From: an uncultured Christensenellaceae bacterium
Lineage (GTDB): Bacteria > Bacillota > Clostridia > Christensenellales > Pumilibacteraceae
Assembly (NCBI GenBank): GCA_910588155.1
Contig: CAJUPB010000004.1
Coordinates: 62,001 to 126,000, forward strand
Direction: 5' to 3'
DNA length: 64,000 bases
Part shown: one piece after another, positions 8,637 to 17,100 of the stretch
Layout: each line of letters opens with the position of its first letter
How positions within the stretch are numbered: position 1 is the first letter of the stretch
Made by a program: the position numbers and the translations under genes
The notes under the pieces: model-generated
Seen by the model: the letters and a program-made list of their open reading frames with translations, nothing else
Told to the model about the DNA's origin: nothing
The model's database searches: none

Positions 8637-9071
8637 TTACGCGTCCTCCTGAAAATTTATCGTCATCGTCACCGTCGTGCCCTGTCCGACCCTGCTTTCG
8701 ATGGCGAATTCGTCCGAATATTTTTTCATATTCGGCAACCCCATTCCAGCACCGAAACCGAGTTCTCTGATATCCTCCGTTGCGGTGGAATAGCCTTCCT
8801 GCATTGCCTTTTCTATATCGGCTATGCCCTTGCCCGTGTCCTTCAAGACTATCGTTATTTTACTTTCGAAAATCTCCACTTCGGCAACGCCGCCGCCGCC
8901 GTGAATGACCATATTTATCTCGCCCTCGTACATAGCGATGGACACTCTGCGAATCGTCGCCGACGGAATGCCTATGCCTTTGAGCGTTCGCTTTACGTCC
9001 TCCGACGCCTGACCGCAAGTGACGAAATCCTCGCCGTTGACGTCATAACGCAGTTTGATGCTCTCGCCCAT
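8637..9071 (-). CDS. Anti-sigma-type (RsbW-like) ATPase
   Basis: The 144-residue GHKL protein has IAMYEGEINMVIHGGG (N box), LKDTGKGIADIEKAM (G1) and LGFGAGMGLPNMKKY (G2), the pattern of the serine-kinase/anti-sigma ATPases. It has no sensor or phospho-acceptor domain. I use ATG 9071; a TTG at 9077 that overlaps the previous stop is an alternative. It is one of two such ATPases in this operon, each near a DRTGG or ferredoxin gene. Confidence 0.78.
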   Translation of the reverse strand: MGESIKLRYDVNGEDFVTCGQASEDVKRTLKGIGIPSATIRRVSIAMYEGEINMVIHGGGGVAEVEIFESKITIVLKDTGKGIADIEKAMQEGYSTATEDIRELGFGAGMGLPNMKKYSDEFAIESRVGQGTTVTMTINFQEDA

Positions 9072-9073
9072 AG

Positions 9074-9424
9074 TCAAGGCCGATTTCCGAGTCCCGCGGC
9101 ATACAGCTTACCGCAAGCCTGATACATCTTTTGCTGCGTGCCGATGAGAATGATATTTTTCGATTGCGCAAGCTCCACCGTCATTTTGTCGGGGCGCTTT
9201 CCTCTCACGAAAGCTATGGCGACGATATCCACCATTTCCGACGTGCGGACAACCTGCGGATTGACCAAACCCGTCAAAAGCAAGCCCTGGTCTTTGACAT
9301 AGGCAAGCACGTCGCTCATCATATCCGAACCGCAAGCCGTGTGCACGTCAATGTCCAGCGCGCTGTCGTCATTTTCCGTGATTATTTCGGCATCGAGGAT
9401 TTTTACGATATCCCTTAACTGCAT
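9074..9424 (-). CDS. DRTGG-domain protein (operon leader gene)
   Basis: The 116-residue protein begins MQLRDIVKILDAEIITEND, with the core DVHTACGSDMMSDVLAYVKDQG. It is the same fold as the copy at 7091-7402 but clearly diverged from it. It is the first gene of the ten-gene hydrogenase operon: AAGGAGA lies 8 nt before the ATG and a promoter lies just upstream. Function is unproven. Confidence 0.8.
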   Translation of the reverse strand: MQLRDIVKILDAEIITENDDSALDIDVHTACGSDMMSDVLAYVKDQGLLLTGLVNPQVVRTSEMVDIVAIAFVRGKRPDKMTVELAQSKNIILIGTQQKMYQACGKLYAAGLGNRP

Positions 9425-9457
9425 AAGGCAATCTCCTTGCTTGTTTTTACGCTTATA

Positions 9458-9486
9458 ATAATAGCATATTTTTTATTGTTTTACAA
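9458..9486 (-). promoter_or_regulatory. Promoter of the hydrogenase operon
   Basis: On the minus strand there is TTGTAA (9486-9481), a 17-nt spacer and TATTAT (9463-9458), about 35 nt before the first ATG. No other good promoter is apparent inside the operon. Confidence 0.6.
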
Positions 9487-9520
9487 CTGTTTAAAGGGCG
9501 GTATTCGACAAATTTTTGCT

Positions 9521-10234
9521 TTATCCCCTTTGCGCGGCAGCTATGGCGTCTTCCGCAAGAACGGTTGTCGCACAAACGGCATATCGCAAGCGCGACTGCA
9601 CAGATTTATCCGACGACAGTGCCCGTTCCAGCTCGTCCGCCACGTTTTGCGCAAACGCTTTTACCGCAGCCGACGCGGTATCGTTTTCCGTCAGGGATGC
9701 GGCAAGCCTTTCGACGTCCGCTTTCAGTAATCGGCATTTTTCGAGTGCCGCCGCCGCGCTCATAGTCCGCTTGTCCACCGCCGCCGCGTTTTCGCTCAAT
9801 TCTTCCGCGACGGTATAAGCGCAAAACGAAAAAATATCGCAAATGTTTTCCGAACCGTCGGATTTCGAAATCCGCAGTTTTCCTATCTTTACCGCTTTGA
9901 CTTGTCCGCCGTCTATGGTATTTGCGATTTTTGCGGCGTCGGACTCCGTCGAATATGCCGCAGCCACGGTGTATACGACGCTGTCTTTCACATACAGATA
10001 ACCTGCGCCGCCTCGGCTTTGACACTCCTCGGCTTTGCTTGCGGCATCGTCGTCGCCGCTTGCCTGCGCGTAAATCGCGAAATACACAACGCGTGCATTC
10101 ACCGCAGAATACGCGGCACCGGGAGTGACGGATAGCAAAACGGCGAAAAGAGCCACCGCAAAACAAATCGCCGAAGCGAACAGAAAAATGCGGTTAAACT
10201 CGAAAGTGCGGACGATACGGCGACGGTAACGCAT
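9521..10234 (-). CDS. Membrane-anchored protein with a SPOR-like region
   Basis: The 237-residue protein has a basic N-terminus (RYRRRIVR), one membrane helix at about residues 14-38 (IFLFASAICFAVALFAVLL), then an extracytoplasmic part. Residues ~48-105 (VYFAIYAQASG ... YLYVKDSVVYTVAAAYSTESDAAKIANTI) have the two-half pattern of a SPOR-like peptidoglycan-binding domain. The rest is alanine-rich and helical. AAGGAG precedes the ATG. I do not recognise a named family. A cell-envelope or sporulation role is only a guess. Confidence 0.6.
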   Translation of the reverse strand: MRYRRRIVRTFEFNRIFLFASAICFAVALFAVLLSVTPGAAYSAVNARVVYFAIYAQASGDDDAASKAEECQSRGGAGYLYVKDSVVYTVAAAYSTESDAAKIANTIDGGQVKAVKIGKLRISKSDGSENICDIFSFCAYTVAEELSENAAAVDKRTMSAAAALEKCRLLKADVERLAASLTENDTASAAVKAFAQNVADELERALSSDKSVQSRLRYAVCATTVLAEDAIAAAQRG

Positions 10235-10324
10235 ACGAAATCTCCTTGTTCTTTCCGATTATCGGGATTGAAGTCCCGTAATAATCTATTCCGAGTCCGT
10301 CCGTGCTATTACCTCGTCGATTTT

Positions 10325-11011
10325 TCATATACGGTATGTTTTAAACTCTTCCGCCGTTTCCAAACCGAGTTTTTTCGCTTGACTTTCGGTATTTATTAAA
10401 GGATTGACGTGCGTGACTATCACTCTCGCTCCGATTTTCTCCGCTATCGTTGCGGCGTGTTTCACGCTCATATGCGGAAAATCGTCGGGGATATCCTCGG
10501 GTTGTGCGGCGTCAAGAAGCGCAACGGCACAGCCCTTTGCCGCTTCCGACGCTTTCTCCGTATACGAAGTATCGCCGCTGTAAAAGAAACTCTTGCCGTT
10601 TGCATTTACGCGGATACCGTAGCTTTCCGCGGGATGTATCAGCCGTGTGAACGTAAGCTCCGCCTCTCCCAACCGAATCGACGTTCCGTCCCGGATTTGC
10701 CGCACATCGAAAACTTTTCGGCTTTTAAGCAATTCGCAGATTTCGCAGCCGTCAAACGGCATATACAGAGGAACTATGCGATTATCGAGTTCCGCCTCAT
10801 ACACCAACGGCAAAAGGTCGCAAACGTGGTCGAAATGCAAGTGCGACAGCACTATCGCATCGAGACGGGCGCAAAACTTGCGGTATCTGCCGCAAGCGCC
10901 GCTGCCGAAATCGAGCGCAATATTCGTTTCTCCGACATTCAAAAGATAGGAACTCGTGCCGCCGCAAGCCGCGGGATACGGTCCGTATTTTCCCAAAACC
11001 GTCAATTCCAT
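10325..11011 (-). CDS. MBL-fold metallohydrolase
   Basis: The 228-residue metallo-beta-lactamase fold protein contains the metal motif LSHLHFDHVCD, YSGDTSYTE and a late VTHVNP, as in the RNase Z-like/YycJ-like hydrolases. It is likely cytoplasmic with two metals bound. Substrate is unknown. It is monocistronic, with its own promoter at 11044-11072. The 90 bases below its stop hold only a weak hairpin (near 10262-10285). Confidence 0.85.
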   Translation of the reverse strand: MELTVLGKYGPYPAACGGTSSYLLNVGETNIALDFGSGACGRYRKFCARLDAIVLSHLHFDHVCDLLPLVYEAELDNRIVPLYMPFDGCEICELLKSRKVFDVRQIRDGTSIRLGEAELTFTRLIHPAESYGIRVNANGKSFFYSGDTSYTEKASEAAKGCAVALLDAAQPEDIPDDFPHMSVKHAATIAEKIGARVIVTHVNPLINTESQAKKLGLETAEEFKTYRI

Positions 11012-11043
11012 ACAAATTTCTCCTTATTTTAGTACGGCAACGT

Positions 11044-11072
11044 CTCATAGCACAAAATCGCAAATTTGTCAA
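11044..11072 (-). promoter_or_regulatory. Promoter of the MBL hydrolase
   Basis: On the minus strand there is TTGACA (11072-11067), a 17-nt spacer and TATGAG (11049-11044). Confidence 0.65.
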
Positions 11073-11116
11073 GGGCGAAAGGCAAAATAAATATGAAAAA
11101 ATTTTTGCCGCACCTA

Positions 11117-11145
11117 TTGATTTTTTATCGCAACAAGAATATAAT
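11117..11145 (+). promoter_or_regulatory. Promoter of the putative ncRNA
   Basis: On the plus strand there is TTGATT (11117-11122), a 17-nt spacer and a perfect TATAAT (11140-11145). Nothing coding lies downstream on this strand before the terminator at 11370. Confidence 0.75.
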
Positions 11146-11151
11146 ATAAGT

Positions 11152-11400
11152 ACGAAACTTAACTACCTGCGATGCGCGTGAGTTTGTTCTTTTTGAAACC
11201 ACGGTATAATCAAGGGATTGCTTGTATCTGCAAAATATGTCAAGCCTTTTATCCCCTCCGTACGAGGAGAAGCAGTGGAAGACAGACGTTGCAATCGGCT
11301 TGCCCACCTGCTTCAAAAGCGGGTTTAAATCGACAATACCACGGCATTTGCGGGAAATCGAAAAACAACGGCAGACGGCTTGAAACCGTCTGCCGATATT
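11152..11400 (+). ncRNA. Putative structured ncRNA (~245 nt), 6S-like layout
   Basis: The unit runs from a strong plus-strand promoter to a 9-bp-stem terminator and holds no credible ORF. A long imperfect closing stem can be drawn between 11166-11189 and 11331-11354. Inside it are a GGGAT/ATCCC stem with a nested CTTG/CAAG (11214-11263 region), a small CTCC/GGAG hairpin and a 7-bp CCTGCTT/AAGCGGG hairpin on the 3' side. A closing stem, bubble, small 3' hairpin and terminal stem resemble the overall plan of 6S RNA, but no diagnostic primary motif was recognised. RNase P, SRP RNA and tmRNA motifs are absent. Confidence 0.5.
11370..11394. terminator. Bidirectional terminator between ncRNA and dapL
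   Basis: GGCAGACGG and CCGTCTGCC form a 9-bp stem with a 7-nt loop. T-rich sequence follows on both strands (ATATTTTATT on plus, TTGTTTTTC on minus). It serves dapL on minus and the ncRNA on plus. Confidence 0.8.
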
Positions 11401-12576
11401 TTATTGTCTCAATAATTGTTCCAATCTCGACATAGCTTTCGACGTATTTTCGAAAGTGTTGAACGCCGTAAGACGGAAATAACCCTCGCCCATTTTCCCG
11501 AATCCGGCGCCGGGAGTTCCTACGACGCCCGCACCCGAAAGCAATCGGTCGAAAAACGCCCAAGAATCGCCGTCGGGACATTTGAGCCAAATATACGGCG
11601 AGTTCACACCGCCCGTATGCCATATACCCAAACGTTTCAACGTTTCGGACATCAAAGCGGCATTTTTCATATATGCGGCAACGCCCGCCTTTATCTGCTT
11701 CATTCCTTCTTCGGAAAAAACGGCTTCTCCCATCCTTTGAACGACATAGGACGCGCCGTTATATTTTGTCGACTGTCGGCGAAGCCACATAGAATTCAGT
11801 TTTCCGCCTGCCAACTCGCGCGGTATCGTCATATAGCCGAGCCGCACGCCCGTGAACCCGGCAGTCTTGGAAAACGAACAGATTTCCACGGCGCAGTTTT
11901 TCGCGCCATCAATTTCGTATATCGAATGCGGAAGTTTGTCGTCCGAGATAAAAAACTCGTAAGCCGCGTCGAAAAGGATTACCGCGCCGAGCGAGTTTGC
12001 ATAATCCACCCACGCTTTCAATCCCGCCTTATCGTATGCCGCTCCCGTGGGATTGTTCGGAGAGCAGAGATATATTATGTCCGCCTTGATTTTTTTGTTC
12101 GGCAACGGCAAGAAACCGTTTTCCTCGTTTCCGTCTATATATACGATTTTTCTGCCGTCCATTATATTGGAGTCGACGTACACGGGATATACGGGGTCGG
12201 GAACAAGCACGGTATTGTCTACGGCAAACAAGTCGAGTATGCCCGTCACGTCGCTTTTTGCCCCTTCGCTGACAAATATTTCGTTTACGGAAAGATTGAC
12301 TCCGCGCCGAGCGTAATACGCCGCGATTTTTTCCCGCAAAAAGTCATAGCCCTCGTACGGACCGTAACCGCGGAAAGTTTCCGCCTTCCCCATTTCTTGG
12401 CTTGCCGCTTTGCCTGCCTCGACGGCGGCGGCGCAAATCGGCAATGTCACGTCGCCGATTCCGAGCTTTATGACCTCGACGATCGGATTTGCTTCCGCAA
12501 ACTTTTTTGCCCTGTTTGCCACTTCGGCAAACAAATAACTTTCTTTCAATAGCGAATAATTTGTATTGAGTTTCAT
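11401..12576 (-). CDS. dapL: LL-diaminopimelate aminotransferase
   Basis: The 391-residue class-I PLP aminotransferase converts tetrahydrodipicolinate to LL-DAP in one step. It shows IKLGIGDVTLP, the substrate-site GYGPYEGYDFLR, SPNNPTGA, the PLP lysine in SFSKTAGFTGVRLGY, and a C-terminal arginine in EGYFRLTAF. It is the last gene of the operon and its start overlaps the pyrG stop by 4 nt. Placement with dapF gives two consecutive steps of the DapL lysine/peptidoglycan pathway in one transcript. Confidence 0.95.
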   Translation of the reverse strand: MKLNTNYSLLKESYLFAEVANRAKKFAEANPIVEVIKLGIGDVTLPICAAAVEAGKAASQEMGKAETFRGYGPYEGYDFLREKIAAYYARRGVNLSVNEIFVSEGAKSDVTGILDLFAVDNTVLVPDPVYPVYVDSNIMDGRKIVYIDGNEENGFLPLPNKKIKADIIYLCSPNNPTGAAYDKAGLKAWVDYANSLGAVILFDAAYEFFISDDKLPHSIYEIDGAKNCAVEICSFSKTAGFTGVRLGYMTIPRELAGGKLNSMWLRRQSTKYNGASYVVQRMGEAVFSEEGMKQIKAGVAAYMKNAALMSETLKRLGIWHTGGVNSPYIWLKCPDGDSWAFFDRLLSGAGVVGTPGAGFGKMGEGYFRLTAFNTFENTSKAMSRLEQLLRQ

Positions 12577-14195
12577 TTTCGTTTACTCTCCTTTTTTTCT
12601 CGGTTTTCGATGGAGCATCCGACAAACTCCACAAACAGCGGATGCGGCTTGTGCGGTCTGGACTTGAACTCGGGATGATACTGCACGCCGATATAAAATT
12701 TCTTGGCCGATATTTCCACGGCTTCCACGAGTCCGCCGTCCGGCGACTGTCCGCACACGGTAAGTCCGAGAGCTTCCATTCTGGCTCTGTAAGAATTGTT
12801 GAACTCGTAACGATGACGGTGGCGCTCGCGTATCGAAGGCAGACCGTAAGCACGCATAAGCCGCGTTCCTTCCTTTATCCTGCATTCGTAAGCCCCCAGC
12901 CGCATACTGCCGCCGGTGTTCTCGCAACCGATTTGCCCTTCCATTATATCTATGACTTTATTGTCCGAATCGGGATTGAACTCTCGACTGTTCGCATCAA
13001 CAAGCCCCGCCGAGTGCCTCGCAAATTCTATGACGGCAATTTGCATTCCGAGACAGATTCCCAAATACGGAACGTCGTTTTCGCGGCAATACTTTGCCGC
13101 AGAAATCATACCCTCTATGCCTCGGTCTCCGAACCCGCCCGGAACGATTATTCCGTCGCAATCCGACAGAGTTTTTTTCGCATTTTCGTCGGTTATCTTT
13201 TCGGCGTCTATCCAACGCAAATCGATATTCGCACCGTTATGTATGCCTGCGTGAGTCAATGCTTCCGATATGGAAAGATAGGTGTCGTACATCTTGACAT
13301 ATTTGCCCACAAGACCGATTCTGACCGTCTTCGTGCGATTATGCGCTTTTACGAGCATCTCTTTCCAATCGGTCAGGTCGGGTTCGTTGTCCGCAAGTCC
13401 CAACTCGCGGGAAACTATCGCGGTAAAATTACTCTTTTCCAGCATTAAAGGAGCTTCGTACAACAGCGGTACGTCGCTGTTTTCTATCACGCAATCGGGC
13501 TTGACGTCGCAGAACAGAGCAATCTTTTCCCGCGTCTGTTTGTCAATCGATTTTTCGCACCGCAAAACTATGATGTCGGGCGAAATTCCGAGGCTGCGAA
13601 GTTCTTTGACCGAATGCTGCGTCGGCTTGGTTTTCGTCTCCCCGCTTTGGCTTATGACCGGCACGAGCGTGACGTGAATGAACAGACAGTTTTCTCTTCC
13701 CACGTCTTTGCCGACCTGACGTATCGCCTCTATGTAAGGCATAGACTCTATGTCGCCCGTCGTTCCGCCTATCTCCGTAATCACGACGTCGGCGTCGATT
13801 TTCTTTCCAACCGAATATATAAACTTCTTAATCTCGTTCGTAACGTGAGGAATGACCTGAACCGTACCGCCGTTATACACGCCCTTGCGCTCGTTTTCCA
13901 AGACGTTCCAATATACTTTGCCTGTCGTAAGATTGGAAAACTTATTCAGATTTTCGTCGATAAAACGTTCGTAATGTCCGAGGTCGAGGTCAGTTTCCGC
14001 ACCGTCTTCCGTGACGAACACTTCGCCGTGCTGATACGGACTCATAGTACCTGGGTCCATATTTATATACGGGTCGAGCTTTTGCGCAATAACTTTAAGT
14101 CCCTTTGCTTTCAGCATCATTCCGAGACTTGCCGCGGTAATTCCCTTGCCCAGACCCGACACCACACCGCCCGTGACAAAAATATACTTTATCAT
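12573..14195 (-). CDS. pyrG: CTP synthase
   Basis: The 540-residue enzyme makes CTP from UTP, ATP and glutamine. It has the N-terminal amidoligase with P-loop VTGGVVSGLGKG and the DPGTMSPYQHGEVFVTEDGAETDLDLGHYERF stretch, plus a C-terminal class-I glutamine amidotransferase with the nucleophile in GICLGMQ and VQYHPE near the end. Length is normal. It overlaps the carB-dapF stop by 4 nt. Confidence 0.97.
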   Translation of the reverse strand: MIKYIFVTGGVVSGLGKGITAASLGMMLKAKGLKVIAQKLDPYINMDPGTMSPYQHGEVFVTEDGAETDLDLGHYERFIDENLNKFSNLTTGKVYWNVLENERKGVYNGGTVQVIPHVTNEIKKFIYSVGKKIDADVVITEIGGTTGDIESMPYIEAIRQVGKDVGRENCLFIHVTLVPVISQSGETKTKPTQHSVKELRSLGISPDIIVLRCEKSIDKQTREKIALFCDVKPDCVIENSDVPLLYEAPLMLEKSNFTAIVSRELGLADNEPDLTDWKEMLVKAHNRTKTVRIGLVGKYVKMYDTYLSISEALTHAGIHNGANIDLRWIDAEKITDENAKKTLSDCDGIIVPGGFGDRGIEGMISAAKYCRENDVPYLGICLGMQIAVIEFARHSAGLVDANSREFNPDSDNKVIDIMEGQIGCENTGGSMRLGAYECRIKEGTRLMRAYGLPSIRERHRHRYEFNNSYRARMEALGLTVCGQSPDGGLVEAVEISAKKFYIGVQYHPEFKSRPHKPHPLFVEFVGCSIENREKKESKRK

Positions 14196-17100
14196 AATTT
14201 CGCCACACCTCTGTACACTTCGACGGCGTCGCCCGTCAGCGTCACCGTATCTCCGTAGTTTATCACAAGCTCTCCGCCCGGAAGTCTGACGACAACGTCG
14301 GTATTCTTATCGCAATATCCGTTTAAAACCGCTGCAACGACCGCCGCGCACGCACCCGTGCCGCAGGCGTACGTTTCACCGCTGCCGCGCTCCCAGACGC
14401 GCATTTTCAAGTGCGTTCTGTCCACGACCTGCACGAACTCGACGTTTACGCGCCTCGGAAACAGCTTGTCGTTTTCCACGGCTTTGCCCACTCTTTCCAC
14501 GTCCGCAATCGTAACATTGTCGGTAAACAGTACGCAGTGGGGATTGCCCATAGACACGCAGTTGATGACTCTGCTTTCTTTGCCGCACTCCACTCTTCTG
14601 CCTATGACGGAGTCGCCGTCCAAAGCAACGGGTATCTTTTCGGGCGCAAGTTGCGGCGCGCCCATATCCACCATTGCCGAATGAGCTTTTCCGCCGCGGG
14701 CGAACAGTTTTACTTTTTTCAGTCCGCTCTCGGTTTCGACGACAATCTCTTCTCCTTTGACCTTACCGCTCTCGTAGAGATATTTCGCCACGCAACGAAC
14801 CGCATTTCCGCACATCATTCCTTCCGTGCCGTCGGCGTTGAACATTCGCATACGCGCGTCGGCTCTGTCGGACGGATAGATAAACACCACGCCGTCGCCG
14901 CCGACCCCGAGATGACGGTCGGAAAGATTTACGGCTATGGACTCCATATTGCTGAACGATTTGTTCAGACAATCGATGTAAATATAGTCGTTGCCCGTTC
15001 CGTGCATCTTGATAAAGTTTATCTTCTGCTTGTCGGAGCGCATATCGTTTATGTTTACGAGCTCGGTATTCAACTGGCTGTAACGCGATTTCAAGCTGTA
15101 CGCAAGTGCATTTGCCGTGTCGATACTCGTAAGGCACGGTATGCCCAGCGTTACCGCCTGTCTGCGCAGTCGAACGTCATCGTTCGTCGGGATTCTGCCG
15201 CGCGTGGACGTGGAAATAATCAGATTGATTTTGCCCGTCTTTAACAGCGACATCGTGTTCTCTTCGCGGCACTCGCTGATTTTTTTGACGCGCGTCACTT
15301 TGAGACCGCATTTTTCCAAAACATCGGCCGTGCCGTAAGTCGAGTACAGTTCGAACCCGAGTTCGGCAAACTTTTTGGCGACGTCGGCAATCTCCGATTT
15401 GTCGTTGTTTCTGACGGTCAAAAGTATACCGCCGTTTCTCTGCATTTTATACCCTGCCGCGACAAGTCCTTTATAGAGCGCTTCGTCGAGCGCCTTGCCT
15501 ATTCCGAGAACCTCGCCTGTGGACTTCATTTCGGGTCCGAGGTGAGTGTCGAGGTCCTGCAATTTCTCGAACGAGAATATGGGCACTTTAACCGCGGTGT
15601 ACGGCGAAGTCTTATACAGCCCCGTGCCATAGCCGAGCTTTTCCAACTTTTTTCCGAGCATACATTCCGTCGCAAGTTTTATCATCGGCACGCCCGTGAC
15701 TTTGGAAATGTAGGGTATCGTTCTGGAAGAACGGGGGTTTACCTCTATGACGTAAATCCTGTTGTCCGCGATGATATATTGTATATTGACCAATCCTTTG
15801 GTCTTCAATGCCACCGCGAGTTTTTCGGTGTACTCCACGAGTTTTGCCGTCATAGCGTCGTTGAGATTGGACGGAGGATATACGGCAATGGAATCGCCGC
15901 TGTGAATACCGGCGCGTTCTATGTGTTCCATAATACCGGGAATGAGAATTTTATCCCCGTCGCAAATCGCGTCGACTTCTATTTCCGTACCCATTACGTA
16001 TTTATCTATGAGTATGGTATTGTCGGGATTCTCTTCGAGAATTATCTTCATATATTCCACTATGTCGTCGGACGAGAACGCTATAATCATATTCTGTCCG
16101 CCCAGCACGTAGGACGGGCGCATAAGCACGGGATATCCCAAAGTTTCCCCTGCTTTCAGTGCTTCTTCCGTCGTCTTGACAGTCGTGCCCTTCGGTCTTG
16201 CTATGTCCAACGATTCCAAAAGCGCGTCGAAACGCTCTCTGTCCTCCGCCATATCTATGGAATCGGCGGGCGTTCCCAAAATTCTGACGCCCATTTCCGA
16301 GAGATGTTTGGTCAGTTTTATTGCCGTCTGTCCGCCGAAAGCTACGACCACGCCGTAAGGCTTTTCCGTTGCTATGACGTTTTCCACGTCTTCGTCGGTC
16401 AAAGCCTCGAAGTAAAGTCTGTCCGCCGTATCGAAATCCGTGGAAACGGTTTCGGGGTTGTTGTTTACAATCGCGACTTCGCAGCCTGCTTCTTTAAGCG
16501 CCCAAACGCAATGCACGGACGCATAGTCGAATTCTATGCCCTGACCTATTCTTATCGGCCCCGAACCGAAAACTATGACTCGTTTTTTGCCTGTCTTGTT
16601 CGACTCGCGGAACTCTGCCGCCTCGTTTTCATCGTCGTATGTCGAATAGAAATACGGCGTTTCCGCAGCGAATTCCGCCGCGCAGGTATCCACCATTTTA
16701 TAAACTGCACGCTTGTGCATAGGAAGTTCGCAACACGTTATTCTCTTTAAAGCCTTGTCGGGGAAGCCGAGTTTTTTTGCCTTTATATATTCTTCTTTAT
16801 CTATGGCGCGGTCTTTGATGTTTTTCTCGAATTCCACGAGATTATATATTTTATCTATAAACCACGGGTCGATTTTGGTTTCCGCCGCAATCTGCTCCAC
16901 GGTCACAATTCCGCGTTTCAAAGCCTCGTACAGCACGTACAGACGGTAATCGGTTGCGGGCATAAGTTTGCCCAAAATCTCCTCGTCGGAAAGCTCCGCA
17001 TATCTCGGATTTTCCAAAGTAAGCAGTCCTTCCGCCCCGCGCACCGCTTTCATCAAAGCCTGTTCGAACGACGGCGCTATTGCCATAACCTCGCCCGTAG

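Noticed and set aside
10262..10285. Hairpin CGGGA-TTGAAG-TCCCG as terminator of the MBL gene
   Set aside because: The stem is only five base pairs and no T run follows on the minus strand.
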